NCBI GenBank assembly: GCA_030039095.1
Contig: JASHQP010000365.1
Span: 1-23,614, forward strand
DNA length: 23,614 nucleotides
Origin: Streptosporangiaceae bacterium
GTDB taxonomy: Bacteria; Actinomycetota; Actinomycetes; Streptosporangiales; Streptosporangiaceae
Reading direction: 5' to 3'
The notes beneath the pieces are model-generated. The model was given only the letters and a program-made list of their open reading frames with translations. It was not told where the DNA came from and made no database searches. Numbering within the stretch: position 1 is the stretch's first letter; each line of letters starts with the position of its first letter. Position numbers and translations under genes: made by a program. This document shows positions 17,334 to 23,614 of the stretch, piece by piece.

Positions 17334-17339
17334 TAAGAT
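17334..17339 (+). promoter_or_regulatory. -10 element of a probable leaderless transcript
   Basis: TAAGAT (17334-17339) fits the actinobacterial -10 TANNNT and ends 7 bases before the GTG at 17347. This is the spacing expected if transcription begins on the start codon. No Shine-Dalgarno sequence precedes the HIT gene. No clear -35 was seen. Confidence 0.45.
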
Positions 17340-17346
17340 CTCCGGC

Positions 17347-17691
17347 GTGGCTGATTGCTTGTTCTGTGGCATCGCGGCGGGAGAGATCCCGGCTACACGG
17401 GTGCTCGAAAGCCAACGCACTATTGCATTCCGGGACATAAACCCTCAGGCGCCGGTGCACATTCTGGTGATACCGAAACAGCACCTCGAGAACCTGGCCG
17501 AGGTCGCCGAGGCTGGCGACGGCCTGCTGGACGAGATCGCCGCCCAGGCGGTGCTGGTGGCACGCAACTCGGCCGTGGCGGAGACCGGCTACCGGGTGGT
17601 GTTCAACACCGGCGACGACGGCGGCCAGGCAGTCCACCACGTGCACGCCCACGTCCTCGGCGGCAGGCCGATGAGCTGGCCGCCCGGCTGA
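17347..17691 (+). CDS. HIT-family nucleotide-binding protein (HinT-like)
   Basis: A 114-residue histidine-triad protein, probably a purine nucleoside phosphoramidase of the HinT type. The N-terminal zinc pair is DCLFCGIAAGEIP (Cys4, Cys7), followed by AFRDINPQAPVHILVIPKQH and the catalytic histidine triad AVHHVHAHVLGG near the end. Length is normal with the GTG at 17347; a longer frame back to 17224 adds 41 residues of no similarity. The start seems leaderless. It diverges from the sigma gene and precedes phoH by about 120 bases, an order seen in other actinobacteria. Confidence 0.92.
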   Translation: MADCLFCGIAAGEIPATRVLESQRTIAFRDINPQAPVHILVIPKQHLENLAEVAEAGDGLLDEIAAQAVLVARNSAVAETGYRVVFNTGDDGGQAVHHVHAHVLGGRPMSWPPG

Positions 17692-17812
17692 TGTCCGGCC
17701 AGGTCATGGCGGCCTGGATGATGCGCACTCCGATGGGGCCGGCAATGTCGCCCGCTGCGGATAACATGGCGGGCATGCGGGCCCGGAAAGGCGCCCCGGC
17801 AGGGAAGGGCAC
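17692..17812. other. HIT-phoH spacer with the phoH ribosome binding site
   Basis: AGGGAAGGG at 17801-17809 precedes the TTG start of phoH by a few bases. An overlapping 16-codon frame (MAGMRARKGAPAGKGT, from 17767) ends on the TGA inside that TTGA. It may be chance. No terminator or clear promoter was seen. Confidence 0.4.
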
Positions 17813-19951
17813 TTGACACAAACTCCCACAGATCCGCGCAAAGGTGAGCCGTCGCCGGACGGCCGCACCCGCGTCAAGATCGTTATTCCGGATGACCATT
17901 CGATGGTCAGCCTGCTCGGGTCCCGGGACGAGCTGCTGCACGTGATCGAGGGCGCGTTCGGCGCCGACATCCACGTGCGCGGCAACGAGATCACCGTCAC
18001 CGGCACCCCAGAGGAAACCGCGCTCGTCTCGAAGCTCTTCGACGAGCTGACCCAGCTGCTGTCCAGCGGGGCCGAACTCGCCGCCGACGTGGTCGAGCGC
18101 AGCGTGGCCATGCTGCGCCGCAAGTCCGGCGCCCGGCCTGCCGACGTGCTGACGCTGGACATCCTCTCCGCACGCGGCCGCACGATCCGGCCGAAGACGC
18201 TGAACCAGAAGCGCTACGTGGACGCGATCGACAAGCACACGATCGTGTTCGCGATCGGCCCGGCCGGTACCGGCAAGACGTACCTGGCCATGGCCAAGGC
18301 GGTGAAGGCGCTGCAGGCCAAGGAGTTCAACCGGATCATCCTCACCCGGCCGGCCGTGGAGGCGGGGGAGCGGCTCGGCTTCCTGCCCGGAACCCTCTAC
18401 GAGAAGATCGACCCGTACCTGCGCCCGCTCTACGACGCCCTGCACGACATGATCGACCCCGACTCGATCCCCAAGCTCACGGCCGCCGGCACGATCGAGA
18501 TAGCCCCCCTGGCGTACATGCGCGGCCGCGCGATCTGCGTGGATTCTCCCGTTTTGACTCCGGACGGCTTCCGGCCGATTGGATCGCTGGCCGTCGGCGA
18601 TCTGGTCATTGGGTCCAACGGCGAGCCGACACCGGTGCTCGGCGTGTACCCGCAGGGCGAGAGGGACATGTACCGGCTCACCACGCAGGACGGCGCCTCG
18701 GTGCTCTGCTCGGGCGACCACCTGTGGTCGGTGACCACCCGTGATGACCGCCGCCGCGGCAAGCCGTTCCGCGTGCTCCAGACCAGCGAGATGATCGGGA
18801 ACCTGCGCGCCAACCACTACCACCGCTACGAGCTCCCCATGCACAGCGCGCCCGTGTGCTTCCCGTACTGCCCGGTGCCGATGGATCCGTACGCTCTCGG
18901 GCTCCTGCTCGGCGACGGCTGCCCGACCGGGACCACCACGCCGAGCTTCGCCACAGGCGACGTCGAGCTCGCCTGGGAACTTCAGGTCCGGCTGCCGGGC
19001 ATCGACGTTCGCCCCAGAGAGAGGCCCGACTACATGCTGAGCCAGCGAAGATCTCCGTGGCGCGGCAGGGTCCTGGTGGAAAACCCGGTGACCGGGGCGG
19101 CGCGCCGCCTCGGGCTGTACGGGACGCGGTCGACGACCAAGTTCGTGCCTGAGATCTACATGTACAACTCGGCGAAGGTGCGACTGGCCGTGCTGCAGGG
19201 CCTGCTCGATACCGACGGTGGTCCCGTCACCCAGCGTGGCCGGACGTGTCGCGTGCAGTACTCGACCGTATCGCCGCGGCTGCGTGACAACGTGATCTTC
19301 CTTGTCCGGTCGCTCGGCGGGATCGCATACGCCAGCACTCGGCCCGCCGCCGGGTGCACTCCAGGATTCGCGCAAGGGAGGCCCGTCTGCAACCGCCACG
19401 ACGCGTACATCATCGACATCCGGCTTCCGGAGGGGATCGAGCCGTTCCGGCTGACGCGGAAGCGGGAGAAGTACGACGCCGAGGGCGGTGGCGGGCGGCC
19501 GATGCGGTTCATCGAGAGCATCGAGCCGACCGGAACCGCCGAGGCGGTCTGCATCTCGGTGGCGGCCGCCGACTCGCTCTACACCACGGAAGACTTCCTG
19601 CTGACCCACAACACCCTGAACGACTCGTTCATCATCCTCGACGAGGCGCAGAACACCTCGCCGGAGCAGATGAAGATGTTCCTGACCCGGCTCGGGTTCG
19701 GCTCCAAGATCGTGGTGACCGGCGACGTGACCCAGGTCGACCTGCCCTCGGGACAGACCAGCGGGCTGCGCCTGGTGCAGGACATTCTCTACGGGGTCGA
19801 TGACGTCTACTTCTCGCGGCTGACCAGCCACGACGTGGTCAGGCACAAGCTGGTCGCCGACATCGTGGACGCCTACGAGCGCTACGACGCGCACCAGGCC
19901 GCGGCCGGGGAGCCGGGCCGGTCCCGCCGCCAGGGCAACCGGAACCGCTGA
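17813..19951 (+). CDS. phoH: PhoH-family ATPase with an in-frame intein
   Basis: A PhoH-like P-loop ATPase, a cytoplasmic protein linked to RNA metabolism and found next to ybeY in most bacteria. The N-terminal KH-like part is HVRGNEITVTGTPEETALV. Walker A is GPAGTGKT (149-156) and Walker B is FIILDEAQNT (606-615). Between them the conserved string YMRGR-TLNDS is split after Arg239 by a 361-residue intein (240-600). Without it the protein has 351 residues, normal for PhoH, and the junction is restored exactly. The TTG start at 17813 (MTQTPT) matches relatives and has AGGGAAGGG upstream. ATPase activity should depend on splicing, because the insert separates the two nucleotide-binding motifs. 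ybeY follows after 6 bases, indicating an operon. Confidence 0.95.
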   Translation: MTQTPTDPRKGEPSPDGRTRVKIVIPDDHSMVSLLGSRDELLHVIEGAFGADIHVRGNEITVTGTPEETALVSKLFDELTQLLSSGAELAADVVERSVAMLRRKSGARPADVLTLDILSARGRTIRPKTLNQKRYVDAIDKHTIVFAIGPAGTGKTYLAMAKAVKALQAKEFNRIILTRPAVEAGERLGFLPGTLYEKIDPYLRPLYDALHDMIDPDSIPKLTAAGTIEIAPLAYMRGRAICVDSPVLTPDGFRPIGSLAVGDLVIGSNGEPTPVLGVYPQGERDMYRLTTQDGASVLCSGDHLWSVTTRDDRRRGKPFRVLQTSEMIGNLRANHYHRYELPMHSAPVCFPYCPVPMDPYALGLLLGDGCPTGTTTPSFATGDVELAWELQVRLPGIDVRPRERPDYMLSQRRSPWRGRVLVENPVTGAARRLGLYGTRSTTKFVPEIYMYNSAKVRLAVLQGLLDTDGGPVTQRGRTCRVQYSTVSPRLRDNVIFLVRSLGGIAYASTRPAAGCTPGFAQGRPVCNRHDAYIIDIRLPEGIEPFRLTRKREKYDAEGGGGRPMRFIESIEPTGTAEAVCISVAAADSLYTTEDFLLTHNTLNDSFIILDEAQNTSPEQMKMFLTRLGFGSKIVVTGDVTQVDLPSGQTSGLRLVQDILYGVDDVYFSRLTSHDVVRHKLVADIVDAYERYDAHQAAAGEPGRSRRQGNRNR
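18530..19612 (+). mobile_element. Class 3 intein with LAGLIDADG homing endonuclease
   Basis: 361 residues (PhoH 240-600). Splicing block A is AICVDSPVLTPDGFRPIGSL with Ala at position 1, so the usual Cys/Ser nucleophile is missing. Block B is SGDHLWSV with His64 and Trp66 (intein numbering). Block F is AVCISV with Cys341. Block G is FLLTHN with Thr359, His360 and Asn361, followed by Thr as the +1 residue. Trp, Cys and Thr at these places form the WCT signature of class 3 inteins, where the block F Cys makes the first attack. The endonuclease motifs are ALGLLLGDG (PhoH 361-369) and LQGLLDTDG (461-469), with the block D sequence KFVPEIYMYN before the second; both catalytic Asp are kept. Codons in the first part (TCT, TTG, ACT, ATT) are less GC-rich than in the flanking extein. 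Confidence 0.93.
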
Positions 19952-19957
19952 GGCCAC

Positions 19958-20512
19958 ATGAGCATCGAGATCCGCAACGAGTCCGGCGTGGATGTGGACG
20001 AGGCGGGCCTGGCGGCGCTGGCGCGGCACGTGCTCGACGAGATGCGCGTGCACCCGCTGGCTGAGCTGTCGGTGCTGCTCGTCGACACCGACGCCATGGC
20101 CGGCCTGCATCAGCGCTGGATGGGCGAGGACGGGCCGACCGACGTGCTCTCCTTCCCCATGGACGAGCTGGCGGTGGCGCATCCCGGCGGCGGCCAGGCC
20201 GAGCACGGCAGCGACGACGACAGCGCGGAAACCCTGCTCGGCGACGTCGTGCTGTGCCCGCAGGTGGCCGTCCAGCAGGCAGAAAAGGCGGGGCACAGCC
20301 CGGCGCAGGAGCTCGATCTGCTGTGCACGCACGGCATCCTGCACCTGCTGGGGTATGACCACGCTGAGCCGGACGAGCACGCGACGATGTTCGGTTTGCA
20401 GGACCGCCTGCTGGCGGAATGGGGGCCGTTACGCGACGCCGACGGCGCCCCGGCCGCCCCGGAAGGCCGGTCCGGTCAGGCGAAGACCAGGGGCGACGGG
20501 GCAGAAGGGTGA
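19958..20512 (+). CDS. ybeY: Endoribonuclease YbeY
   Basis: A zinc-dependent single-strand endoribonuclease needed for 16S rRNA 3'-end maturation and ribosome quality control. The zinc site is [11 protein letters not shown] (His125, His129, His135). Upstream features fit the family: [31 protein letters not shown] and [11 protein letters not shown]. At 184 residues it is longer than the usual 150-170. The excess is an acidic loop (about 75-88) and a Gly/Ala-rich C-terminal tail after LLAEWG. The ATG at 19958 follows the phoH stop by 6 bases with TGAGG as ribosome binding site. The next gene starts 7 bases after its stop, consistent with one operon. Confidence 0.95.
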   Translation: MSIEIRNESGVDVDEAGLAALARHVLDEMRVHPLAELSVLLVDTDAMAGLHQRWMGEDGPTDVLSFPMDELAVAHPGGGQAEHGSDDDSAETLLGDVVLCPQVAVQQAEKAGHSPAQELDLLCTHGILHLLGYDHAEPDEHATMFGLQDRLLAEWGPLRDADGAPAAPEGRSGQAKTRGDGAEG

Positions 20513-20519
20513 GCAGGCC

Positions 20520-21881
20520 ATGGGCTGGCTGCTGGTGGCGGCGGTAGTCCTGACGCTGCTTGCTGGCTGGTGCGCGGCCGCCGAGGCGGCCCTGGCAAGG
20601 GTCTCGAGAGCGGGTGCGAAGGAACTCGGCCGAGGTGTCGGCCATCCGGCGACGCCGCTGCAGGTCGTGCTCGCCGACGTCACGCGCTACCTGTCCGTGC
20701 TGCTGCTTGCCCGGATAGCGGCCGAGCTGGCCGCGGTCGTCCTGGTCACCGCCGTGCTCGTGCACTGGCTCGGCACCGGGTGGCGCGCGTTCCTGATCGC
20801 GGCGGGCGTCATGACCGTTGCGATCTACCTGGTTTCCGGGACCGTGCCGAGGTCGCTCGGACGGCGCAACGCGGTTCGGATGGCCAGCACCGCCGCCGCG
20901 ATCGTCGCCCCGGTCACGCGGCTGCTCGGGCCGCTGCCGCGGCTGCTGCTCGCACCCGGAGGCGCCGCGGGCCGGGGCGGCGGGCCGGGCTCGGAGGAGG
21001 ACCTGCGGGGCCTGGTGGACCTGCTGGAGCAGCGCCGGGTGATCCAGCCCGACGAGCGCGCGATGATCCACTCGGTGTTCGAGCTGCGCGACACGATCGT
21101 CCGCGAGGTCATGGTGCCGCGCACCGACATGGTGTTCGTCGAGCGCAGCAAGACCCTGCGCCAGGCGCTGTCGCTGGCGCTGCGCAGCGGCTTCTCCCGG
21201 ATCCCGGTCGTCGGGGAGAACGAGGACGACGTCGTCGGGATCGCCTACCTCAAGGACATCGTCACCCGCAGCTACGAGCACCGGGAGGGCGAGTCGGTCG
21301 AGAAGGTCGAATCGATCATGCGGCCCGCCACGTTCGTGCCGGAGAGCAAGCCGATCGACGCGCTGCTGCGGGAGATGCAGGCACGCCAGACGCACGTCGC
21401 GATCGTGATCGACGAGTACGGCGGGACCGCCGGCCTGGCCACGATCGAGGACATCCTCGAGGAGATCGTCGGCGAGATTGCCGACGAGTACGACAAGGAG
21501 CAGCCGCCGGTGGAATGGCTCGACGCGGGCCGGGCCAGGGTGACCGCGCGGCTGCCGGTCGAGGAACTGGGGGAGCTGTTCGGCGTGAGCATCGAGGCCG
21601 AGGACGTGGAGACCGTGGGCGGCCTGCTGGCCCAGCGGCTCGGCAGGGTCCCGATCGCCGGCTCGGTCGCGACCGTGGCCGGCCTGCGGCTGACCGCGGA
21701 GAGCCTGGCCGGGCGGCGCAACCGGATCGCCGCCGTGACCGTCGAGCGGATCCCGCAGGAAGCCGGCGAGAACGGCAGCGACTCCGCGGGTAACGGCCGC
21801 GGCACCGCGGGTGAAGGGCGGCCCGGCAACCGCGCCGGCGCGTCCGGCCCGGGAGCAGCCGGACTAGACTCTGCCGGGTGA
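20520..21881 (+). CDS. CNNM/CorC-HlyC family CBS-domain membrane protein
   Basis: 453 residues. The N-terminal DUF21 (CNNM) domain has hydrophobic segments at about 1-20, 55-85 and 92-112. A CBS pair follows, with VMVPRTDMVFVERSKTLRQA, GFSRIPVVGENEDDVVGIAY and DEYGGTAGLATIEDILEEIV, and a CorC_HlyC domain lies near the C-terminus (ARVTARLPVEELGELFG). Family members are linked to magnesium or cobalt efflux; older annotations call them hemolysins. The last 35 residues are a low-complexity Gly/Ala/Asn tail. The ATG at 20520 lies 7 bases after ybeY; longer in-frame extensions overlap ybeY and are shadows. Its stop overlaps the GTG of the next gene (GTGA), implying translational coupling. The ybeY-CorC-era order is widespread. 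Confidence 0.92.
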   Translation: MGWLLVAAVVLTLLAGWCAAAEAALARVSRAGAKELGRGVGHPATPLQVVLADVTRYLSVLLLARIAAELAAVVLVTAVLVHWLGTGWRAFLIAAGVMTVAIYLVSGTVPRSLGRRNAVRMASTAAAIVAPVTRLLGPLPRLLLAPGGAAGRGGGPGSEEDLRGLVDLLEQRRVIQPDERAMIHSVFELRDTIVREVMVPRTDMVFVERSKTLRQALSLALRSGFSRIPVVGENEDDVVGIAYLKDIVTRSYEHREGESVEKVESIMRPATFVPESKPIDALLREMQARQTHVAIVIDEYGGTAGLATIEDILEEIVGEIADEYDKEQPPVEWLDAGRARVTARLPVEELGELFGVSIEAEDVETVGGLLAQRLGRVPIAGSVATVAGLRLTAESLAGRRNRIAAVTVERIPQEAGENGSDSAGNGRGTAGEGRPGNRAGASGPGAAGLDSAG

Positions 21882-22222
21882 GCGAGGCCCAGCCCGGCCC
21901 GGAAGACCTCAAGATCATCACGCTTGCCCGATCGGCTCGTGCGCGGGTGATGGCTGCCGAGGGCGCCGCGGTGCGCGACGAGACCGGGCGGACCTATGCC
22001 GCGGCAGCCGTGGCGCTGCCCTCACTGCGGCTGTCCGCGCTGCACCTGGCGGTGGCCATGGCGGTGTCCAGCGGAGCCGGCAACCTGGAGGCTGCCGCCC
22101 TGGTCAGCGACGGTGACGGCCCCGACCCGGCCGACTTGGCCGCGGTCCGTGACATGGGCCCGAACGCCGTCGTCTTTCACGCAGCCCCCGACGGCACCCT
22201 CATTGCGACGCTGAGCCCCTAA
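21878..22222 (+). CDS. Cytidine-deaminase-like protein lacking the zinc site
   Basis: 114 residues from a GTG overlapping the previous stop. The fold outline resembles Cdd: DLKIITLARSARARVMAAEG, GRTYAAAAVALPSLRLSALH and LAVAMAVSSGAGNLEAAALV correspond to the first helix, first strands and active-site helix of cytidine deaminases. The catalytic H-A-E is missing, since the equivalent region reads S-A-L-H-L-A, and there is no P-C-x2-C; the whole protein has no cysteine. It should therefore not bind zinc or deaminate. As I recall, similar short proteins sit before era in other actinobacteria and are annotated as cytidine deaminase. The conserved place in the operon suggests a retained non-enzymatic role. 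Confidence 0.7.
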   Translation: MSEAQPGPEDLKIITLARSARARVMAAEGAAVRDETGRTYAAAAVALPSLRLSALHLAVAMAVSSGAGNLEAAALVSDGDGPDPADLAAVRDMGPNAVVFHAAPDGTLIATLSP

Positions 22223-22470
22223 CTGCCGCTTCGCTGGGTGGCTCGCGGCTCTGCTACGCGGTCTACGCCGTTGCCACCGGGCGTCTGATCAGGGCCGGGA
22301 ATCCGGAACGGGCCGTGATCGGCGGGCTGCTCGGCGGCTCCGCCGTGCTCCTGCTGCCGGTTCTGCTGGCCAGTTCGCCGGGCTGGCTGGCGTCGGCCAG
22401 GGGCCTGGCCGTTGCGCTGTACCTCGGCCTGGCCGCCCGCCCCGCCCTCGGTTGCGCCCCGCCCGGCTGA
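22223..22470 (+). pseudogene. Remnant of an EamA/DMT-family transporter gene
   Basis: A frame without a start, ending at TGA 22468-22470, reads LGGSRLCYAVYAVATGRLIR, AGNPERAVIGGLLGGSAVLL, LPVLLASSPGWLASARGLAV and ALYLGLAARPALG. This matches the first half of the second repeat of EamA (drug/metabolite transporter) proteins, with a G-x-x-Y-A-x-Y-A-V-A-T helix, a second helix of G-x-L-L-L-L-P type, and WLA-x-A-R-G-L-A-V-ALYLGL. Only about 80 of 300 residues remain and there is neither start codon nor ribosome binding site. The first bases follow directly on the deaminase-like stop. The piece is probably left from a deletion or a recombination next to era. Confidence 0.65.
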
Positions 22471-22529
22471 CCTGTGGCCATGGCGGTGCCAGTTAGGGCT
22501 TGCGGCGCGACTGGAGGAGAATCACGGGC

Positions 22530-23519
22530 GTGGGATCCCCGCAGACGCCGCCGCAGCAGCAGGCCGAGCCAGAGCCGCCCGAGCCGCAGCAGCACCCCGA
22601 GCCGCCGCAGCAGCCCGTCCCGGCCGGGTTCAGGTCGGGCTTCGCCTGTTTCGCCGGCCGCCCGAACGTGGGCAAGTCGACGCTGATGAACGCGCTGGTC
22701 GGGGCCAAGGTGGCGATCACGAGCAGCAGGCCGCAGACCACCCGCCGGGCGATCAGGGGAATCGTGCACCGGCCCGACGCCGAGCTGGTCATCGTGGACA
22801 CGCCCGGCCTGCACCGGCCACGAACCCTGCTCGGCGAGCGCCTGGACAGCCTGGTCCGGTCGACGCTCACCGAGGTGGATGTGATCGGGTTCTGCCTCCC
22901 GGCCCTGGAGCGCATAGGGCCGGGGGACAAGTACCTGGCGGCCGGGCTGGCCGGGCTGGGCAAGACGCCGGTGATCGCCGTGGTCACCAAGACCGACATG
23001 GCCACCAGGGAACAGATCGCCGCCCAGCTTGCGGCCGTGAGCCAGCTCGGCGACTGGGCGGACGTCGTGCCGGTGTCCGCCGTGACCGGCTTTCAGCTCG
23101 ACGTGCTTGAAGACGTGCTCGTCTCGCACCTGCCGGAAGGCCAGCCGCTGTACCCGGACGGCGAGGAGACCGACGAGCCCGAGCAGATGCTGGTCGCGGA
23201 GCTGATCCGGGAGGCGATCCTGGAGGGGGTGCGGGACGAGCTGCCGCACTCGATCGCGGTCGTGGTCGAGGAGATGACGCCGAGGGAGGGCCGCGACGAC
23301 CTCATCGACGTGCACGCGCTGATGTATGTGGAGCGCCCGAGCCAGAAAGCGATCGTGATCGGCTCCAAGGGAGCCCGGCTGAAGGAGGTCGGCTCCCGCG
23401 CGAGGCAGCAGATCGAGGCGTTGCTCGGCACCCGGGTCTACCTCGACCTGCGTATCAAGATCGCCAAGGACTGGCAGCGGGATCCGAAGCAGCTGCGGCG
23501 GCTGGGCTTCTACGACTGA
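22530..23519 (+). CDS. era: GTPase Era
   Basis: An essential GTPase for 30S assembly that binds the 3' end of 16S rRNA through a KH domain. G1 is GRPNVGKST (43-51), switch I has TTRRAIRG, G3 is DTPGLHRP and G4 is TKTD, the actinobacterial variant of NKxD. The C-terminal KH domain is AIVIGSKGARLKEVGSRARQ, followed by TRVYLDLRIKIAKDWQRDPK and the family end LRRLGFYD. At 329 residues it is a little longer than usual because of about 30 Pro/Gln/Glu residues before the G domain. The GTG at 22530 has GGAGGAG at 22513-22519; an earlier in-frame TTG at 22500 would place that site inside the gene. It ends the conserved phoH-ybeY-corC-era string; recO usually follows but is outside the window. Confidence 0.96.
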   Translation: MGSPQTPPQQQAEPEPPEPQQHPEPPQQPVPAGFRSGFACFAGRPNVGKSTLMNALVGAKVAITSSRPQTTRRAIRGIVHRPDAELVIVDTPGLHRPRTLLGERLDSLVRSTLTEVDVIGFCLPALERIGPGDKYLAAGLAGLGKTPVIAVVTKTDMATREQIAAQLAAVSQLGDWADVVPVSAVTGFQLDVLEDVLVSHLPEGQPLYPDGEETDEPEQMLVAELIREAILEGVRDELPHSIAVVVEEMTPREGRDDLIDVHALMYVERPSQKAIVIGSKGARLKEVGSRARQQIEALLGTRVYLDLRIKIAKDWQRDPKQLRRLGFYD

Positions 23520-23614
23520 ACGCGCCCGATCCCGGCGGAACAGGCCGGCGCCGGACCCTGCCGGTGGCGGCCGGCGCGCGAGCGCCGGTCCACGCCGGCG
23601 GCGGCCAGCGCGGC
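23520..23614. other. Sequence after era to window end
   Basis: 95 bases of very GC-rich sequence with GCCGGCGC-type inverted repeats (GGCCGGCGCCGG and GGCCGGCGCG), which could form the era terminator. No gene start was recognised before the edge. Confidence 0.3.

Noticed and set aside
18536..18538. Cys at PhoH residue 242 as the first residue of a class 1 intein
   Set aside because: It would leave Ala-Ile in the spliced PhoH between YMRGR and TLNDS and shifts block A by two residues, while the Trp-Cys-Thr triad indicates class 3 splicing from Ala240.
18530..19612. A group I intron or a transposon as the phoH insertion
   Set aside because: The insertion is fully open in the phoH frame and carries protein-splicing blocks at both ends, so it is removed from protein, not RNA.
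17603..20380. A 925-codon minus-strand open frame opposite phoH and ybeY
   Set aside because: It is the antisense shadow of strongly supported genes; long antisense frames are common at this GC content, and its translation has no recognisable domain.

Overview
The window comes from a high-GC actinomycete (Actinomycetota). GC is high throughout, GTG and TTG starts are common, and several proteins follow the actinobacterial form of their family: LepA, HrcA with a CIRCE operator, a DnaJ2-type DnaJ, and a PhoH starting MTQTPT. I cannot place the genus; a Streptosporangiales-like lineage is a guess.

Left part (1-6100) is mosaic. It opens with what looks like a decayed partner-switching cassette: a frame-interrupted tail of a SpoIIE/RsbU-type phosphatase, an intact STAS anti-sigma-factor antagonist, and a short stub of an RsbW-type kinase that ends inside the 3' end of the convergent malate synthase gene aceB. 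aceB and hflX diverge from a shared intergenic region. An ~800 bp non-coding stretch of relatively low GC follows, then a solitary HutI-like amidohydrolase lacking several conserved residues.

From 6161 to the right end the order is the conserved actinobacterial housekeeping block: holA, rpsT (minus), lepA, a DUF1707/DUF4190 membrane protein (minus), hemW, a DUF4870 membrane protein (minus), hrcA-dnaJ behind a perfect CIRCE element, rsmE, a SigE-family sigma factor with a translationally coupled membrane protein (minus), a HIT protein, phoH-ybeY-CBS/CorC protein-cytidine-deaminase-like gene, and era. The block covers replication (holA), translation and ribosome maturation (rpsT, lepA, rsmE, ybeY, era), heat-shock control (hrcA, dnaJ) and haem or radical-SAM chemistry (hemW).

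The most notable element is a 361-residue intein inside PhoH, between its Walker A and Walker B motifs. It has the Trp-Cys-Thr triad of class 3 inteins, an alanine in place of the N-terminal nucleophile, and a LAGLIDADG homing endonuclease with both motifs intact. Other points of interest are an EamA-transporter remnant before era, an apparent pseudo-deaminase without zinc ligands, an 11-residue insertion in LepA, an octapeptide repeat at the RsmE N-terminus, and several GC-rich tandem repeats at gene junctions.
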